A DNA stretch of 23,994 bases from GCA-2733415 sp964635575. Its GTDB lineage: Bacteria; Bacteroidota; Bacteroidia; Flavobacteriales; Flavobacteriaceae. Each line of letters starts with the position of its first letter. Within the stretch, counting starts at the first letter, position 1. The translations under genes and the position numbers were made by a program. Shown here in pieces: positions 23,119 through 23,994 of the stretch. The stretch is from positions 1-23,994 of the forward strand of contig CAZWNY010000027.1 of assembly GCA_964635575.1 (NCBI GenBank). The letters run 5' to 3'. The notes beneath the pieces were generated by a model. That model ran no database searches. It worked only from the letters and a program-made list of their open reading frames with translations, and was not told the DNA's origin.

Positions 23119-23865
23119 ATGAAAGTAATGATCCCTATTTTATTGTTAGTTTTAACTTTTTTGTTGGTAAAAAACATGTTAGCACATCGTCAAAAATTTA
23201 AAGCAACCAACGAAGAAGACTCTATCAATAAAGCAGAAAGCACATCATTAACAGGCGTTGTAGAAGAAAGCGCAGATAATGTTAGAGCTATTGTAAGTAG
23301 AAGTGCTAAAATTTATACCAAAACTATTGATGGTTTAGTAAAACAAGACTTATCAGAATTAAAGAAAAGTAAAAAAAACGTAACCAAATTAAATGATGAG
23401 GTTGACGGTTTAAAAGATAGCATTTTCTATTTTATTAAAAACCTAGATGACTCTAGTGTAGGCGCAAGTCATTTTTATATTAATATTATTGCTTGTTTGC
23501 AAGACATGGCACAATCATTAGAGTACATTTCTAAAGCAAGCCATAAACACGTAAATAACAATCATTTAAAATTACGCTTTAATCAAGTTAAAGATTTAAA
23601 GGAAATAGAAAAGGACTTAAATGTTTTATTTGGTAAAATTAAAAGCACTTTTTCTGAACGTAATTTTTCTAATATTGATGTTATTTTAGAAGGAAAAGAA
23701 GCGCTATTAAATAACATTAGAGCTAAAATTGAAAAGCAAGTAACACGTACAAGAAAAGAAGAAGGAAGCCCTAAAAACACCACACTATATTTTAGTTTAC
23801 TATTAGAAACTAAAGATTTAGTAAAAGCAACTATGAGTTTATTAGAAACCTACAAGAACCAGTAA
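23119..23865 (+). CDS. PhoU-like (DUF47-type) domain, probably the C-terminal part of the PiT protein
   Basis: 248 residues from ATG 23119: one hydrophobic segment (4-18), then a mostly helical, charged domain (about 40-245) of repeated long amphipathic helices, with SLTGVVEESADNVRAIVSRSAKIYTKTIDGL, FYFIKNLDDSSVGASHFYINIIACLQDMAQSLEYI and KNTTLYFSLLLETKDLVKATMSLLE. This resembles the PhoU-like regulatory domain fused to PiT transporters in related bacteria (remembered, not searched). The frame runs open further back, to about 23074, where it encodes AAAIVAFLISWN in continuity with the interrupted PiT helix. It can be read as the separated tail of PiT, expressed alone from the internal ATG 23 nt after the PiT stop, or as the second half of one gene with a sequencing error. 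Its role would be control of phosphate flux. Confidence 0.8.
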   Translation: MKVMIPILLLVLTFLLVKNMLAHRQKFKATNEEDSINKAESTSLTGVVEESADNVRAIVSRSAKIYTKTIDGLVKQDLSELKKSKKNVTKLNDEVDGLKDSIFYFIKNLDDSSVGASHFYINIIACLQDMAQSLEYISKASHKHVNNNHLKLRFNQVKDLKEIEKDLNVLFGKIKSTFSERNFSNIDVILEGKEALLNNIRAKIEKQVTRTRKEEGSPKNTTLYFSLLLETKDLVKATMSLLETYKNQ

Positions 23866-23934
23866 ACGCCTGATTTCTTTCATTTGTAAAAAAAATGATT
23901 TTATAATAGCACATATTTGAAACGCTACTAATAA

Positions 23935-23969
23935 AAAAACCTTGCAAACTTAATATTTGCAAGGTTTTT
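23935..23969 (-). terminator. Bidirectional terminator between the phosphate gene and the tRNA
   Basis: Perfect 14-bp arms at 23935-23948 and 23956-23969 with a 7-nt loop; the ends are A5/T5, extending to seven A on the left side. It lies just beyond the tRNA 3' end on the minus strand, where it reads as a hairpin plus U-run, and about 70 nt beyond the PhoU-like stop on the plus strand, so it can serve both. Confidence 0.85.
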
Positions 23970-23974
23970 ACTTG

Positions 23975-23994
23975 TGGAGTCGGAGAGAATCGAA
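23975..23994 (-). tRNA. 3' end of a tRNA, cut by the window edge
   Basis: On the minus strand the last 20 bases read as the end of a tRNA: T-loop TTCGATT (23994-23988), the 3' half of the T stem CTCTC (23987-23983), the 3' acceptor half CGACTCC (23982-23976) and discriminator A at 23975. CCA is not encoded. The missing part should begin GGAGTCG and contain GAGAG before the T loop. The anticodon lies outside the window, so the amino acid is not known. A terminator follows directly. Confidence 0.75.

Noticed and set aside
1..23994. Mobile element, phage, CRISPR array, toxin-antitoxin or other accessory island
   Set aside because: No transposase, integrase, direct-repeat array or terminal inverted repeats were seen, and gene content and base composition look uniform and chromosomal.

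Overview
The window looks like a chromosomal segment of a low-GC member of the Bacteroidota, most likely family Flavobacteriaceae. The evidence is a strongly A+T-rich sequence, repeated TAnnTTTG (-7) promoter boxes instead of the proteobacterial TATAAT, Sec signal peptides ending in ...AQ, a GYDIA-type GHMP kinase beside a class II HMG-CoA reductase, a RecQ with an extra C-terminal helix-turn-helix, and a POT transporter with a large soluble insert. Nearly all genes belong to recognisable families. I see no insertion sequence, phage, CRISPR array, defence island or secretion cluster, and I found no convincing new multi-gene system.

Layout: 1-1016 is a minus-strand outer-membrane barrel gene (DUF6268-like) with a terminator. 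1141-2529 holds rlmF (23S rRNA m6A methyltransferase, interrupted by a 100-N assembly gap) converging on aroQ (shikimate pathway). 2657-3401 is a small outer-membrane beta-barrel gene with its terminator. 3614-6309 is a two-gene unit of an RluE-type pseudouridine synthase and recQ, converging on cvfB (6312-7148, minus). 7285-9506 pairs a class I aminotransferase with murB. 9586-12092 pairs a secreted ChaN-like protein with a secreted M1 metallopeptidase. 12146-14028 is a compact unit of a tiny four-cysteine membrane protein, a GT2 glycosyltransferase and an ECF-like sigma factor whose TTG start probably lies inside the end of the glycosyltransferase gene. 14039-16270 (minus) is a mevalonate-pathway pair, HMG-CoA reductase then GHMP kinase. 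16375-21472 is a peptide-utilisation unit: dipeptidyl peptidase IV, POT peptide transporter and a secreted thioredoxin-like protein. 21608-23865 is a PiT phosphate transporter followed by a PhoU-like domain in another frame. The window ends inside a minus-strand tRNA with its own terminator.

Working together: DPP-IV trims dipeptides from extracytoplasmic peptides and the POT transporter would import them. HMG-CoA reductase makes mevalonate and the kinase is placed to phosphorylate a later intermediate. The best items for a second look are the frame break between PiT and its PhoU-like tail (a one-base change in a T5 run would restore one protein of about 752 residues), the roughly 210-residue soluble insert in the POT transporter, the NqrM-like four-cysteine mini-protein, a 16-codon leader ORF coupled to the thioredoxin-like gene, and -7 boxes so close to start codons that some mRNAs may be nearly leaderless.
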